A DNA stretch of 8,094 nt from Betaproteobacteria bacterium (GTDB lineage: Bacteria; Pseudomonadota; Gammaproteobacteria; Burkholderiales; Burkholderiaceae), in contig WRHV01000024.1 of NCBI GenBank assembly GCA_009783065.1, positions 1 to 8,094 of the forward strand, read 5' to 3'. The stretch's first letter is position 1, and the number at the start of each line of letters is the position of its first letter. Shown here in pieces: positions 1-8,022 of this stretch. The position numbers were made by a program, and so were the translations under genes. The notes beneath the pieces were generated by a model. That model made no database searches. It saw only the letters and a list, made by a program, of their open reading frames with translations, and was not told the origin of the DNA.

Positions 1-39
1 CTCTGTCTTTAGACGGAAAAAATTGACCTTGCAGACATT

Positions 40-66
40 AAAAACGGCGCCATTTTCGGCGTTTTC
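40..66. terminator. possible bidirectional terminator after pntB
   Basis: A short stem CGCC (48-51) / GGCG (58-61) with a 6-nt loop is flanked by an A-run (40-44) on one side and a T-run (62-65) on the other. Read on the minus strand, downstream of the pntB stop, it gives a GC stem followed, after three bases, by five T. On the plus strand the T-run follows the stem directly. The stem is only 4 bp, so this is a weak call. The rest of 1-82 shows no gene I can support. Confidence 0.35.
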
Positions 67-82
67 TTGATGGAAGCAAACA

Positions 83-1531
83 TTAATCCACGGCTTTGAC
101 CATATCTTCAATGACTTTTTTAGCATCGCCAAAAACCATCATGGTTTTATCCATGTAAAAAAGTTCATTGTCCAGCCCGGCGTAACCTGCCGCCATGGAA
201 CGCTTATTGACGATGATGGTTTTGGCACGGTACGCTTCCAGAATCGGCATGCCTGCAATCGGTGATTTCGGATCTTTTGCGGCCGGGTTGACAACATCAT
301 TGGCGCCAAGGACGAGTACCACATCAGTTTGGCTAAACTCGCCATTGATGTCTTCCATTTCAAATACCTGATCGTACGGGATTTCTGCTTCAGCAAGCAA
401 AACGTTCATATGGCCCGGCATCCGGCCTGCTACAGGGTGGATAGCATATTTGACTGTAACACCATGCTCGACTAGTTTATCTGTCAGTTCCTTCAAGGCA
501 TGCTGCGCACGCGCAACAGCCAGTCCATAGCCCGGGACGATCAGTACCGTATCGGCATTCATCATCAGAAAAGCGGCATCATCAGCAGACCCTGATTTCA
601 CATTTCGGGGAGTTTGCTCTCCTGTTACCATCGTTCCTGAATCACTGCCAAATCCGCCCATGATCACACTGATAAAAGAACGGTTCATAGCCTTACACAT
701 GATATAGGAAAGGATGGCGCCGGATGAACCGACCAAAGAGCCGGCGATGATCAACATCGAGTTATTTAATGAGAATCCGATTCCGGCAGCAGCCCAACCG
801 GAGTAGCTGTTGAGCATGGAGACGACAACAGGCATGTCCGCGCCGCCAATTGGTATGATAATCAGTACACCCAGCACAAAAGCGATAGCGGTCATGATCA
901 AAAAGGGCGTCCATGCCGGTTTTATGCCTGGCGCAAGACAGAATATCAGTCCCAGGCCAATCATGAGCAGTGCAAGAATCAGGTTGATGATATGCTGGCC
1001 TTTAAAAACAATAGGGGCTCCCTGAAATAGGCGGAACCGGTAGCTGCCGGATAGTTTTCCAAACGCAATGACAGAGCCGGAAAAAGTAATTGCGCCGATA
1101 AAAGTACCGATAAACAGCTCAAGGCGGTTGCCAAAGGGGATAGGGGTATCGCGCGCCGTAATCTGAAATGCAAAAGGTTCAGCGATGGCAGCGACAGCGA
1201 TAAAAACAGCGGCCAGACCAATCAGGGAATGCATGGCTGCAACCAGTTCCGGCATTTTGGTCATTTCTACGCGTTTGGCCATAACCGCACCAATCAGCCC
1301 GCCGACAATAACACCGCCAACCAGCAGACCGAACCCTAGTCCGCCTGATCCGGCGTATTCTGATTTGAGTTTGAAGATTAAGGCAAGGGTGGTCAAAATG
1401 GCAATAGCCATGCCCATCATACCAAAGACATTACCTCGGCGGGCGGTTGAAGGATGAGAAAGACCTTTGAGTGCCTGAATGAAACAGACGGACGCAACAA
1501 GATAGAGTAAAGTAACAAGATTCATACTCAT
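83..1531 (-). CDS. pntB: NAD(P) transhydrogenase subunit beta (PntB)
   Basis: Beta subunit of the proton-translocating transhydrogenase of the inner membrane. It carries the membrane part of the proton channel (dII) and the NADP(H)-binding domain (dIII). The first ~280 residues are a series of hydrophobic helices. His101 (in MPELVAAMHSLIGLAA), Asp232 and Asn241 (in ADMPVVVSMLNSYSGWAA) sit where E. coli has the proton-pathway residues His91, Asp213 and Asn222. The C-terminal ~180 residues hold the NADP fold: GYGLAV (334-339), VLVLGANDVVNPAA (about 405-418) and the KRSMAAGYAG segment (443-452). At 482 residues it is about 20 longer than E. coli PntB; the extra residues lie between the His and the Asp/Asn motifs. 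The start ATG overlaps the alpha-2 stop by 4 bp (ATGA) and has AAGGAG 8 nt upstream; a second ATG two codons in is possible. Last gene of the operon. Confidence 0.97.
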   Translation of the reverse strand: MSMNLVTLLYLVASVCFIQALKGLSHPSTARRGNVFGMMGMAIAILTTLALIFKLKSEYAGSGGLGFGLLVGGVIVGGLIGAVMAKRVEMTKMPELVAAMHSLIGLAAVFIAVAAIAEPFAFQITARDTPIPFGNRLELFIGTFIGAITFSGSVIAFGKLSGSYRFRLFQGAPIVFKGQHIINLILALLMIGLGLIFCLAPGIKPAWTPFLIMTAIAFVLGVLIIIPIGGADMPVVVSMLNSYSGWAAAGIGFSLNNSMLIIAGSLVGSSGAILSYIMCKAMNRSFISVIMGGFGSDSGTMVTGEQTPRNVKSGSADDAAFLMMNADTVLIVPGYGLAVARAQHALKELTDKLVEHGVTVKYAIHPVAGRMPGHMNVLLAEAEIPYDQVFEMEDINGEFSQTDVVLVLGANDVVNPAAKDPKSPIAGMPILEAYRAKTIIVNKRSMAAGYAGLDNELFYMDKTMMVFGDAKKVIEDMVKAVD

Positions 1532-1845
1532 TGTCGGCTCTCCTTGCCGGTCGCTTTGGGTTCTTTTTTCTTGAACATTTCCAGCATGCGCTGTGTTACC
1601 AGGAATCCGCCAAAGACATTGATAGCAGCCAGTATAACTGCCAATGTTCCCATGACCTGGCCGACGATTCCTTCAGTCAGGGCTGTTGCCAGCATCGCGC
1701 CAACGATGACAATGGCAGAGATGGCATTGGTGACAGCCATCAGGGGGGTATGAAGGGCTGGCGTGACTGTCCAAACAATGTGATAGCCAACATAAATAGC
1801 CAGAACAAAGATAATGAGATTGATTAAAGTCAGGCTCACGTCCAT
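1528..1845 (-). CDS. pntAB: NAD(P) transhydrogenase subunit alpha-2 (membrane part)
   Basis: Small membrane subunit of 105 residues, equivalent to the C-terminal membrane region of E. coli PntA and to the separate alpha-2 subunit of Rhodospirillum rubrum. Three hydrophobic helices are visible (about 5-24, 37-57, 62-83). The family motif TPALHTPLMAVTNAISAIV (28-46) is intact. The tail (91-105) is charged and cytosolic-looking. Its start lies 11 bp after the panD stop with only a weak GGAT-like ribosome site in between, so translation probably depends on coupling to panD. Its stop overlaps the pntB start. It must assemble with alpha-1, which is encoded on the far side of panD. Confidence 0.95.
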   Translation of the reverse strand: MDVSLTLINLIIFVLAIYVGYHIVWTVTPALHTPLMAVTNAISAIVIVGAMLATALTEGIVGQVMGTLAVILAAINVFGGFLVTQRMLEMFKKKEPKATGKESRQ

Positions 1846-1856
1846 AAGATCATCCG

Positions 1857-2216
1857 TCAGTCTTTGGTACCAGTGATTTTGTTGCTTTCATCCACAAAGA
1901 CGATTTTTGGCTGAAAAGTTTTGATTTCTTCGTCTGTCATGGGGCCATAAGTACAAATAATAAGCAAGTCGCCCAGATGCGCTCTTCTGGCAGCCGCGCC
2001 GTTTAAGGAAATCTCGCCGGTTCCCCGTTTACCGGGAATCGTATAGGTTGAAAAGCGTTCACCGTTGTTAACATTGTAGAGTTCAATACGCTCATATTCG
2101 AGGATACCGGCGGCTTCCATCAGATCTTCATCAATTCCGCACGATCCTTCGTAATTAAGATCGCATTGCGTGACGGTGACACGATGAATTTTTGAGCGGA
2201 GCATGATACGTTGCAT
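1857..2216 (-). CDS. panD: aspartate 1-decarboxylase (PanD)
   Basis: Pyruvoyl-dependent enzyme that makes beta-alanine from L-aspartate for pantothenate and CoA synthesis in the cytosol. The 119-residue proenzyme is close to the E. coli length (126). The self-cleavage site is intact: YEGSC with Gly24-Ser25, so Ser25 would become the pyruvoyl group. Lys9, Tyr22, Arg54, Thr57 and Tyr58 (RFSTY, 54-58) and the [13 protein letters not shown] segment match family active-site positions. The gene lies between the two genes of the transhydrogenase alpha subunit, 13 bp after alpha-1 and 11 bp before alpha-2. Its AGGAGA ribosome site abuts the alpha-1 stop codon. panD is usually near panB/panC or alone, so this placement is odd. 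Identity is secure; the meaning of the location is inference. Confidence 0.96.
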   Translation of the reverse strand: MQRIMLRSKIHRVTVTQCDLNYEGSCGIDEDLMEAAGILEYERIELYNVNNGERFSTYTIPGKRGTGEISLNGAAARRAHLGDLLIICTYGPMTDEEIKTFQPKIVFVDESNKITGTKD

Positions 2217-2229
2217 TTTTTAGTTTCTC

Positions 2230-3345
2230 CTATTTGCGAAATAGGTCACCGTTGGCGCACATGCGCGTTGCGGCAACAATTTCATCTTCAAGGTTAATGA
2301 CAAGGTTATTATCCTTGTCTAGGATAAGGTTCAGAAAATCGAGCAGGTTACGGGCATAAAGTGCCGAAGCATCCGCAGCAACCAGCGTGGCAAGATTGGG
2401 GATGCCGATAATATGAACACCATATTTTGTAACGGTTTTTCCCAGTTCGGAAAGCGCGCAGTTTCCTCCCTGTTCGACAGCCATATCGACAATGACGGAA
2501 CCGGGTTTCATCGCTTTAACCATTTCTTCAGAAATCAGTACAGGCGCTTTTTTTCCAGGAATCAGCGCTGTTGTGATGATGATGTCGGCTTGTTTTGCGC
2601 GTTCGTGAACCAAAGCCGCCTGACGCTTCATCCAGGCTTCCGGCATAGGGCGGGCATAACCGCCGGAACCTTTTGCTATTTCCCGTTCTTCATCCGTTTC
2701 ATAAGGCACATCAATGAATTTGGCGCCCAATGACTCCACCTGTTCTTTTACCGGTGGGCGTACGTCTGATGCTTCAATGACGGCTCCAAGGCGTTTTGCA
2801 GTGGCGATGGCCTGCAATCCAGCCACACCGACACCCATAATCAGGACACGTGCTGCTTTGACAGTACCTGCCGCAGTCATCAGCATGGGCATAAAACGCG
2901 GATAGGTATTTGCAGCCACCATCACCGCTTTATAGCCGGCGATATTGGCCTGTGAGGATAAGACATCCAGCGACTGTGCGCGGGATATTCGGGGAGCCGC
3001 TTCGAGGGCGAATGCCGTCAGCCCCTGTGCTGCCATCTTTGCGATGTTTTCCGCATCAAAAGGATTGAGCATGCCGATCAGAACTGTGCCGGATTTCATG
3101 AAGGGCAGTTCTGTTTCAGTTGGAGCGCGAACTTTTAGAACAATGTCACAGGCAAAAGCCTCTGCTGCACTGCCCATCTGGGCGCCTGCTTCCTGATAGG
3201 CGATGTCAGGGATGCTTGAACGGATACCTGCGCCTGTTTCCACGATAATCTGGTGATTTTTTGCCAGAAGTTTCCGGATGGTTTCCGGCGTGGCTGCGAC
3301 ACGCGTTTCGCCTTCTCTTATCTCGGCAGGGATGCCGATTTTCAT
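2230..3345 (-). CDS. pntAA: NAD(P) transhydrogenase subunit alpha-1 (NAD-binding, soluble)
   Basis: Peripheral NAD(H)-binding domain (dI) of the transhydrogenase, related to alanine dehydrogenase. It passes hydride between NAD(H) and the NADP(H) held by PntB. The N-terminus MKIGIPAEIREGETRVAATP is typical. The segment PRISRAQSLDVLSSQANIAGY holds Arg119, Gln124, Asp127 and Ser130, with the same spacing as the R. rubrum nucleotide-site residues Arg127, Gln132, Asp135 and Ser138. The Rossmann motif GVGVAG is at 171-176, followed by an acidic strand end and DVRP. A mobile-loop-like GSGGYARPMPEAW segment carries Tyr230. I chose the ATG at 3345 (371 residues) because GGAGGAG lies directly upstream; a TTG at 3357 in the same frame would put that ribosome site inside the gene. 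There is no membrane segment, so alpha is split as in R. rubrum rather than fused as in E. coli. First gene of the operon. Confidence 0.96.
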   Translation of the reverse strand: MKIGIPAEIREGETRVAATPETIRKLLAKNHQIIVETGAGIRSSIPDIAYQEAGAQMGSAAEAFACDIVLKVRAPTETELPFMKSGTVLIGMLNPFDAENIAKMAAQGLTAFALEAAPRISRAQSLDVLSSQANIAGYKAVMVAANTYPRFMPMLMTAAGTVKAARVLIMGVGVAGLQAIATAKRLGAVIEASDVRPPVKEQVESLGAKFIDVPYETDEEREIAKGSGGYARPMPEAWMKRQAALVHERAKQADIIITTALIPGKKAPVLISEEMVKAMKPGSVIVDMAVEQGGNCALSELGKTVTKYGVHIIGIPNLATLVAADASALYARNLLDFLNLILDKDNNLVINLEDEIVAATRMCANGDLFRK

Positions 3346-3348
3346 ATA

Positions 3349-3355
3349 CTCCTCC
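3349..3355 (-). promoter_or_regulatory. strong ribosome binding site of pntA alpha-1
   Basis: On the minus strand GGAGGAG ends 3 nt before the ATG at 3345, with the core GGAGG 5 nt away. It is the strongest Shine-Dalgarno in the window and decides the ATG start over the in-frame TTG at 3357. Confidence 0.75.
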
Positions 3356-3362
3356 AAACATT

Positions 3363-3387
3363 AAAAGGCTTTTTTTTAAAGCCATTT
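3363..3387 (-). promoter_or_regulatory. inverted repeat in the leader of the pnt-panD operon
   Basis: GGCTTT (3367-3372) and AAAGCC (3378-3383) form a perfect 6-bp inverted repeat around a 5-nt loop. After one mismatch, three more A-T pairs extend it. On the minus strand it is followed by TTTT and lies about 11 nt before the alpha-1 ribosome site. It could be a leader hairpin affecting translation or early termination, or just A/T-rich sequence. The stem is weak and its role is unknown. Confidence 0.3.
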
Positions 3388-3418
3388 ATAATACACAATT
3401 TTTTAGCTGAAAAATCAA
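3388..3418 (-). promoter_or_regulatory. candidate promoter of the pnt-panD operon
   Basis: On the minus strand TTGATT (3418-3413) is followed by TGTATT with a 17-bp spacer or by TATTAT (3393-3388) with a 19-bp spacer. The surrounding 240-bp gap is AT-rich and must hold the promoters of both the pnt operon and nudJ. The hexamers are imperfect, so position and strength are uncertain. Confidence 0.25.
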
Positions 3419-3586
3419 ATACAAGCGAAAATAACACGTATTTAGAACCTAAATGTGCAATCAAAGTTGCGGTATGTTTTCATTTTTTGTTTGCCCGAAT
3501 AACGTGGTGAAGGAAAAGCATGCTTGGTAATGTAAAAATAATCCTGCATGTCTATGTATTAAAATAGAAATTTGACAGGAAAAAAG

Positions 3587-4069
3587 ATGTCTGAAATCTG
3601 GAGGCCCTATATTGTCGTGGCCGCAGTGGTGGAAAAAGATGGCCGTTTTTTGCTGGTTGAAGAAAGGGAAGCAGACGGTTCCCTTTCTCTAAACCAGCCT
3701 GCTGGTCTGCTGGAAGCCGGTGAATCATTGGAACAGGCTGTTGTGCGGGAAACGCTTGAAGAAAGCGCTTATGATTTTCATCCCAATGGTTTTTTGGGAA
3801 CCTATCATTTAAATTATCGCATGAAGGATGGATTGGATATCAGCTATATCCGTTTCGCTTTTACAGGAACGGTTGGTACTTTGCACAATCGGCCGCTGGA
3901 CCCGGATATTGTGCGAGCGGTCTGGATGACAAGGGATGAGCTGGCGGCTTGCCGCGAGCGGCACCGTAGCGTGGTGGTTATGCAATGCATTGATGATTAT
4001 CTGGCGGGGCAAAAAACGCCATTATCTGTTGTATCGCGATATAAGGTTGTGAACAAGGTCGTATCATGA
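3587..4069 (+). CDS. nudJ: NudJ-like Nudix hydrolase
   Basis: Nudix-fold pyrophosphohydrolase of 160 residues, most like E. coli NudJ, which acts on nucleoside di/triphosphates and on the thiamine precursor HMP-PP. Shared with NudJ as I recall it are the N-terminal hydrophobic strand, [12 protein letters not shown], and the WMTRDEL region. The Nudix box runs from Gly40 to Tyr62: Gly40, Glu46, Arg54, Glu55, Glu58 and Glu59 are present, so the metal-binding Arg-Glu-Glu-Glu set is complete. The usual Gly after the last Glu pair is Ala61 and the REU hydrophobic position is Thr56. I start at the ATG at 3587, with AGGA 6 nt upstream; an in-frame TTG at 3572 lies before that ribosome site and is unlikely. 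It overlaps mnmA by 4 bp (ATGA), so the two are translationally coupled. Exact substrate not known. Confidence 0.88.
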   Translation: MSEIWRPYIVVAAVVEKDGRFLLVEEREADGSLSLNQPAGLLEAGESLEQAVVRETLEESAYDFHPNGFLGTYHLNYRMKDGLDISYIRFAFTGTVGTLHNRPLDPDIVRAVWMTRDELAACRERHRSVVVMQCIDDYLAGQKTPLSVVSRYKVVNKVVS

Positions 4070-5175
4070 GTCGGCAAAAAATCGTTATTGGCATGTCTGG
4101 CGGAGTCGATTCGTCAGTGGCGGCATGGTTGCTTAAAGAGCAGGGCTATGACGTTATCGGCCTTTTTATGAAAAACTGGGAAGACGATGATGATAATGCG
4201 TTCTGCTCGGCCCGACAGGATTGGTTAGATGCCGTGACAGTGGCTGATGTGATTGGAATAGACATCGAAGCAGTCAATTTTGCCGCAGAATACAAGGAGC
4301 GGGTGTTTTCCGAATTTTTGCGTGAATATGAAGCTGGCCGTACACCCAATCCAGATGTGTTGTGCAATGCGGAAATCAAGTTTAAAGCTTTTTTGGATCA
4401 TGCCGTTTCTCTAGGAGCGGAGCGGATTGCAACCGGGCATTATGCACGTGTGCGTGAAAATAATGGACTGTTTGAATTGTTAAAGGCTGAAGATGCCAGC
4501 AAGGACCAGAGTTACTTCCTGCATCGCCTCAACCAAAAACAGTTGTCAAAAACACTTTTCCCGCTTGGGGATATCCCGAAAACCGAAGTACGTCGAATTG
4601 CGGAAAAATTAGGGCTGCATAATGCCCGGAAAAAGGATTCAACGGGAATCTGCTTTATTGGCGAAAGGCCGTTTCGTGCTTTTTTAAACCGCTATCTGTC
4701 ATATGAGCCTGGCCCCATCAAAACACCTGAAGGTGAAATTATTGGTGAACATGTTGGTTTAAGTTTTTACACGATCGGGCAGCGAAAAGGGATTGGAATT
4801 GGCGGGCTGAAAGCACATAAAAAGGTGGATGGCACAAGTGATGCGTGGTATGTGGCGAAAAAGGATAGGATGGAAAATGCTTTGTATGTCGTGCAAGGGC
4901 ACTCGCATCCCTGGCTGTTGTCCTCTGAACTCCATGCGGGCCAATCCAGTTGGATAGCTGGAACATCGCCTGAGGAAGGTGAAATGTCAGTTAAGACACG
5001 CTATCGCCAAAGTGATGTCTTATGCCGTCTTAGCTTGCCGGGAAAAACGCAACTTGCCGCCGGTTTTCAGGAGCCGCAATGGGCTGTTACGCCAGGCCAG
5101 TCAGCCGTGTTTTATCGCGGGGAAATCTGCCTTGGCGGCGGTATCATAGAAAGCAGCGTGTCCGTCTCAAGTTAG
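4066..5175 (+). CDS. mnmA: tRNA-specific 2-thiouridylase MnmA
   Basis: Cytosolic enzyme that puts sulfur on U34 of the tRNAs for Lys, Glu and Gln using ATP and a persulfide relay. The 369 residues match the E. coli length (368). The ATP PP-loop SGGVDSSV is at 11-18. The two catalytic cysteines are Cys100 (in [12 protein letters not shown]) and Cys196 (in [10 protein letters not shown]). TGHYAR (123-128) and SKDQSYFL (145-152) are typical tRNA/ATP contact segments, and the C-terminal beta-barrel ends with PGQSAVFY and GGGII. The start overlaps the nudJ stop (ATGA). The stop is 35 bp from the end of the convergent GST gene, with no clear terminator between them. E. coli also has nudJ directly upstream of mnmA. 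Confidence 0.97.
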   Translation: MSRQKIVIGMSGGVDSSVAAWLLKEQGYDVIGLFMKNWEDDDDNAFCSARQDWLDAVTVADVIGIDIEAVNFAAEYKERVFSEFLREYEAGRTPNPDVLCNAEIKFKAFLDHAVSLGAERIATGHYARVRENNGLFELLKAEDASKDQSYFLHRLNQKQLSKTLFPLGDIPKTEVRRIAEKLGLHNARKKDSTGICFIGERPFRAFLNRYLSYEPGPIKTPEGEIIGEHVGLSFYTIGQRKGIGIGGLKAHKKVDGTSDAWYVAKKDRMENALYVVQGHSHPWLLSSELHAGQSSWIAGTSPEEGEMSVKTRYRQSDVLCRLSLPGKTQLAAGFQEPQWAVTPGQSAVFYRGEICLGGGIIESSVSVSS

Positions 5176-5210
5176 CTAGCGGTTTTTTGCGGGGATAGTT
5201 TCAGGCTTAT

Positions 5211-5819
5211 TTATACCGGAATCGTTTCCTGAAACGACGAACGCTCAGACAGTCTGTCGAATAGATTTGCCAGATTTTCATATTCACTCCGCCAGTCGAT
5301 GTTCTCGAAACGGAAAGACAACCAGCCCAAAGCGCAGCCTACGGCGATGTCGGCAAGGGAGTAGGTGTTGTCGTGGCAATAGGATTTATTGCCTAATTGT
5401 TGGGACATGGCTTTTAATCCGGCATGTACTTTGCCAAGCTGGTGCTGTATCCAGCGCGTGCTTTGTTGCTCTTGCGGTCTTTGCGTTTCTTCCAGGCGAA
5501 CCAATATGGCGGCTTCCATCACGCCATTGGCAAGCGCTTCCCAGCACTTAACCTCAGCACGGGCCCGGCCGCCTAGGGGGAGAAGTTTGCCGACAGGGGT
5601 TGCTGTATCCAGATAATCAACAATGACACTGGAGTCATAAAGTGTTTTGCCATCTTCCATTATCAGGCATGGCACTTTTCCCAGGGGATTAAATTGGTTC
5701 AGCGTACTGTCAGGTGAATTCAGGTCTTCCAGCAGGAAGGCATAGTCGATTCTTTTTTCATTTAATACGATCCGTACTTTGCGGACATAAGGGCTGGTTG
5801 CTGTGCCGATCAGTTTCAT
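5211..5819 (-). CDS. glutathione S-transferase-like protein (YibF type)
   Basis: Two-domain GST-fold protein of 202 residues, probably cytosolic. The N-terminal thioredoxin-like domain has TSPYVRKVRIVLNEK (8-22), where the Ser-Pro-x-Val-Arg-Lys motif puts Ser9 at the usual catalytic or glutathione-activating position. The cis-proline segment FNPLGKVPCL (44-53) and the glutathione-binding DSS (about 63-65) follow. The helical C-terminal domain contains the YSLADIAVGCALGW capping motif. It resembles E. coli YibF as I recall it. Substrate unknown. The gene is antisense to its neighbours, convergent with mnmA and divergent from purB, in the slot where E. coli has hflD. A TGA in frame just upstream fixes the ATG at 5819; the ribosome site is weak. 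Confidence 0.9.
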   Translation of the reverse strand: MKLIGTATSPYVRKVRIVLNEKRIDYAFLLEDLNSPDSTLNQFNPLGKVPCLIMEDGKTLYDSSVIVDYLDTATPVGKLLPLGGRARAEVKCWEALANGVMEAAILVRLEETQRPQEQQSTRWIQHQLGKVHAGLKAMSQQLGNKSYCHDNTYSLADIAVGCALGWLSFRFENIDWRSEYENLANLFDRLSERSSFQETIPV

Positions 5820-5852
5820 GATTCAAGTGTTCTCAGGACAAAACAGGCCGCG

Positions 5853-5861
5853 ATTATAGCA
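5853..5861 (-). promoter_or_regulatory. extended -10 promoter of the GST gene
   Basis: On the minus strand TGC is followed by a perfect TATAAT (5858-5853), an extended -10 element. No good -35 is seen at 17 bp, which fits an extended -10 promoter. Transcription would start near 5846, leaving a leader of about 27 nt. Confidence 0.5.
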
Positions 5862-5892
5862 TTATGTTCACGAAAAAGATTTTCTCAGATAG

Positions 5893-5914
5893 TAAGAAAT
5901 AACGTTTTTTCTTA
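5893..5914. promoter_or_regulatory. 22-bp dyad, candidate operator between GST and purB
   Basis: The half-site TAAGAAATAAC (5893-5903) is mirrored by TAAGAAAAAAC read on the other strand (5914-5904): 10 of 11 positions pair around a central CG (AACGTT core). It covers the -35 zone of the predicted purB promoter and lies upstream of the GST promoter. The central-CG symmetry resembles operators of LacI/PurR-type repressors, but the flanks do not match the E. coli PurR box well. The regulator is unknown. Confidence 0.45.
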
Positions 5915-5920
5915 GTGTGA

Positions 5921-7384
<1,464 letters not shown>

Positions 7385-7412
7385 AATTAGTCGGATAAGG
7401 AAAGAGTACGTT

Positions 7413-7973
7413 ATGAATTTTTTAAAATGCGTTTTTTCCTCATGGGTTATTGGTTTGGTATTGTTTGCTGTTCAGGGTGCCAGCCACGCAGTTGGTTTGG
7501 CGCCGGATAGCGCTTCTATTGAAGTTGGTGTGGGTAAAAACGATCTTGTTGTTACCCGTGTTGCGGTACAGTGGGATTGGAACCGACACTGGTTCAATTC
7601 AAATGGAACAAGTTTGGACGGTTATTTTGATCTGAATGCAGCCTGGTGGCATGCTTCAGACTGGAAAGGTCGAGATGAAAACAAGGAACTGGGTGTTGTT
7701 GGCTTTACCCCGGTTTTCCGTTTTATGAAAACCAATAAAAAGGGCCCCTATGTTGAAGCCGGTATTGGCGTGAGTTTTTTCTCCAAGCCATATAATAATG
7801 CAGGCAACAATCTGGGTATTTCGTTCCAGTTTGCAGATCATGTGGGCATTGGTTACGTATTTAACAATAATCTTGATTTGGGCCTAAGATTGCAGCACTA
7901 TTCCAATGCTGGCATTTCCAATCATAATGATGGCGAGAATCTGTTCCTTATAAGGGCGGCTTATCGCTGGTAA
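7413..7973 (+). CDS. pagL: PagL-like lipid A 3-O-deacylase (outer membrane)
   Basis: Outer-membrane beta-barrel esterase of the PagL / acyloxyacyl hydrolase family, which removes the 3-O-linked acyl chain from lipid A. The 186-residue precursor starts with a signal peptide (Lys5, hydrophobic core about 7-20, likely cleavage after SHA at 26). Alternating strands follow, including GPYVEAGIGVSFF (111-123). The catalytic motif HYSNAG (162-167) gives His162 and Ser164, matching His126 and Ser128 of Pseudomonas aeruginosa PagL. The acidic residue is Glu175 in NDGEN, one place earlier than Glu140 in the Pseudomonas NDGIE as I recall it. The protein ends in AAYRW, an aromatic C-terminus as used for BAM-dependent barrel insertion. 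AAGGA (7397-7401) is a ribosome site. It lies 28 bp after purB without a terminator between them. Confidence 0.88.
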   Translation: MNFLKCVFSSWVIGLVLFAVQGASHAVGLAPDSASIEVGVGKNDLVVTRVAVQWDWNRHWFNSNGTSLDGYFDLNAAWWHASDWKGRDENKELGVVGFTPVFRFMKTNKKGPYVEAGIGVSFFSKPYNNAGNNLGISFQFADHVGIGYVFNNNLDLGLRLQHYSNAGISNHNDGENLFLIRAAYRW

Positions 7974-8022
7974 TGGGGTTTTGCAGCGTGATTGATCGTT
8001 TACCATTTGTGACGGACCGGAT

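Noticed and set aside
3355..3357. TTG as the start of pntA alpha-1 (375 residues)
   Set aside because: It lies before the GGAGGAG ribosome site, which is placed correctly for the ATG at 3345, and the extra residues MEEY are not part of the family N-terminus.
3253..3510. Plus-strand open frame overlapping the start of pntA alpha-1
   Set aside because: It is antisense to a secure gene, shows no family motif and runs into A/T-rich spacer.
3516..3525. Perfect 10-bp palindrome AAGCATGCTT in the pnt-nudJ spacer
   Set aside because: Short enough to arise by chance in a 240-bp spacer and not placed on a recognisable promoter.
3572..3574. TTG as the start of nudJ (165 residues)
   Set aside because: The AGGA ribosome site at 3577-3580 lies after it and fits the ATG at 3587.
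3480..3580. Promoter for nudJ-mnmA
   Set aside because: The stretch is AT-rich with TAAAAT-like hexamers (for example 3560-3565), but no -35 lies at an acceptable distance, so I make no specific call.
5162..5188. Terminator after mnmA: GCTAGC palindrome and a six-T run
   Set aside because: The only stem I can fold before the T-run is about 3-4 bp (CCG/CGG) with a long loop, too weak to call.
7385..7412. Link between pagL and PhoPQ because purB is next to phoPQ in E. coli and Salmonella pagL is PhoPQ-controlled
   Set aside because: No phoP or phoQ sequence and no PhoP-box-like repeat is seen here; the coincidence of neighbours is not evidence.
7966..7990. Stem CGCTG/CAGCG around the pagL stop as a terminator
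   Set aside because: Only 5 bp with a loop of more than 10 nt, and no T-run follows.
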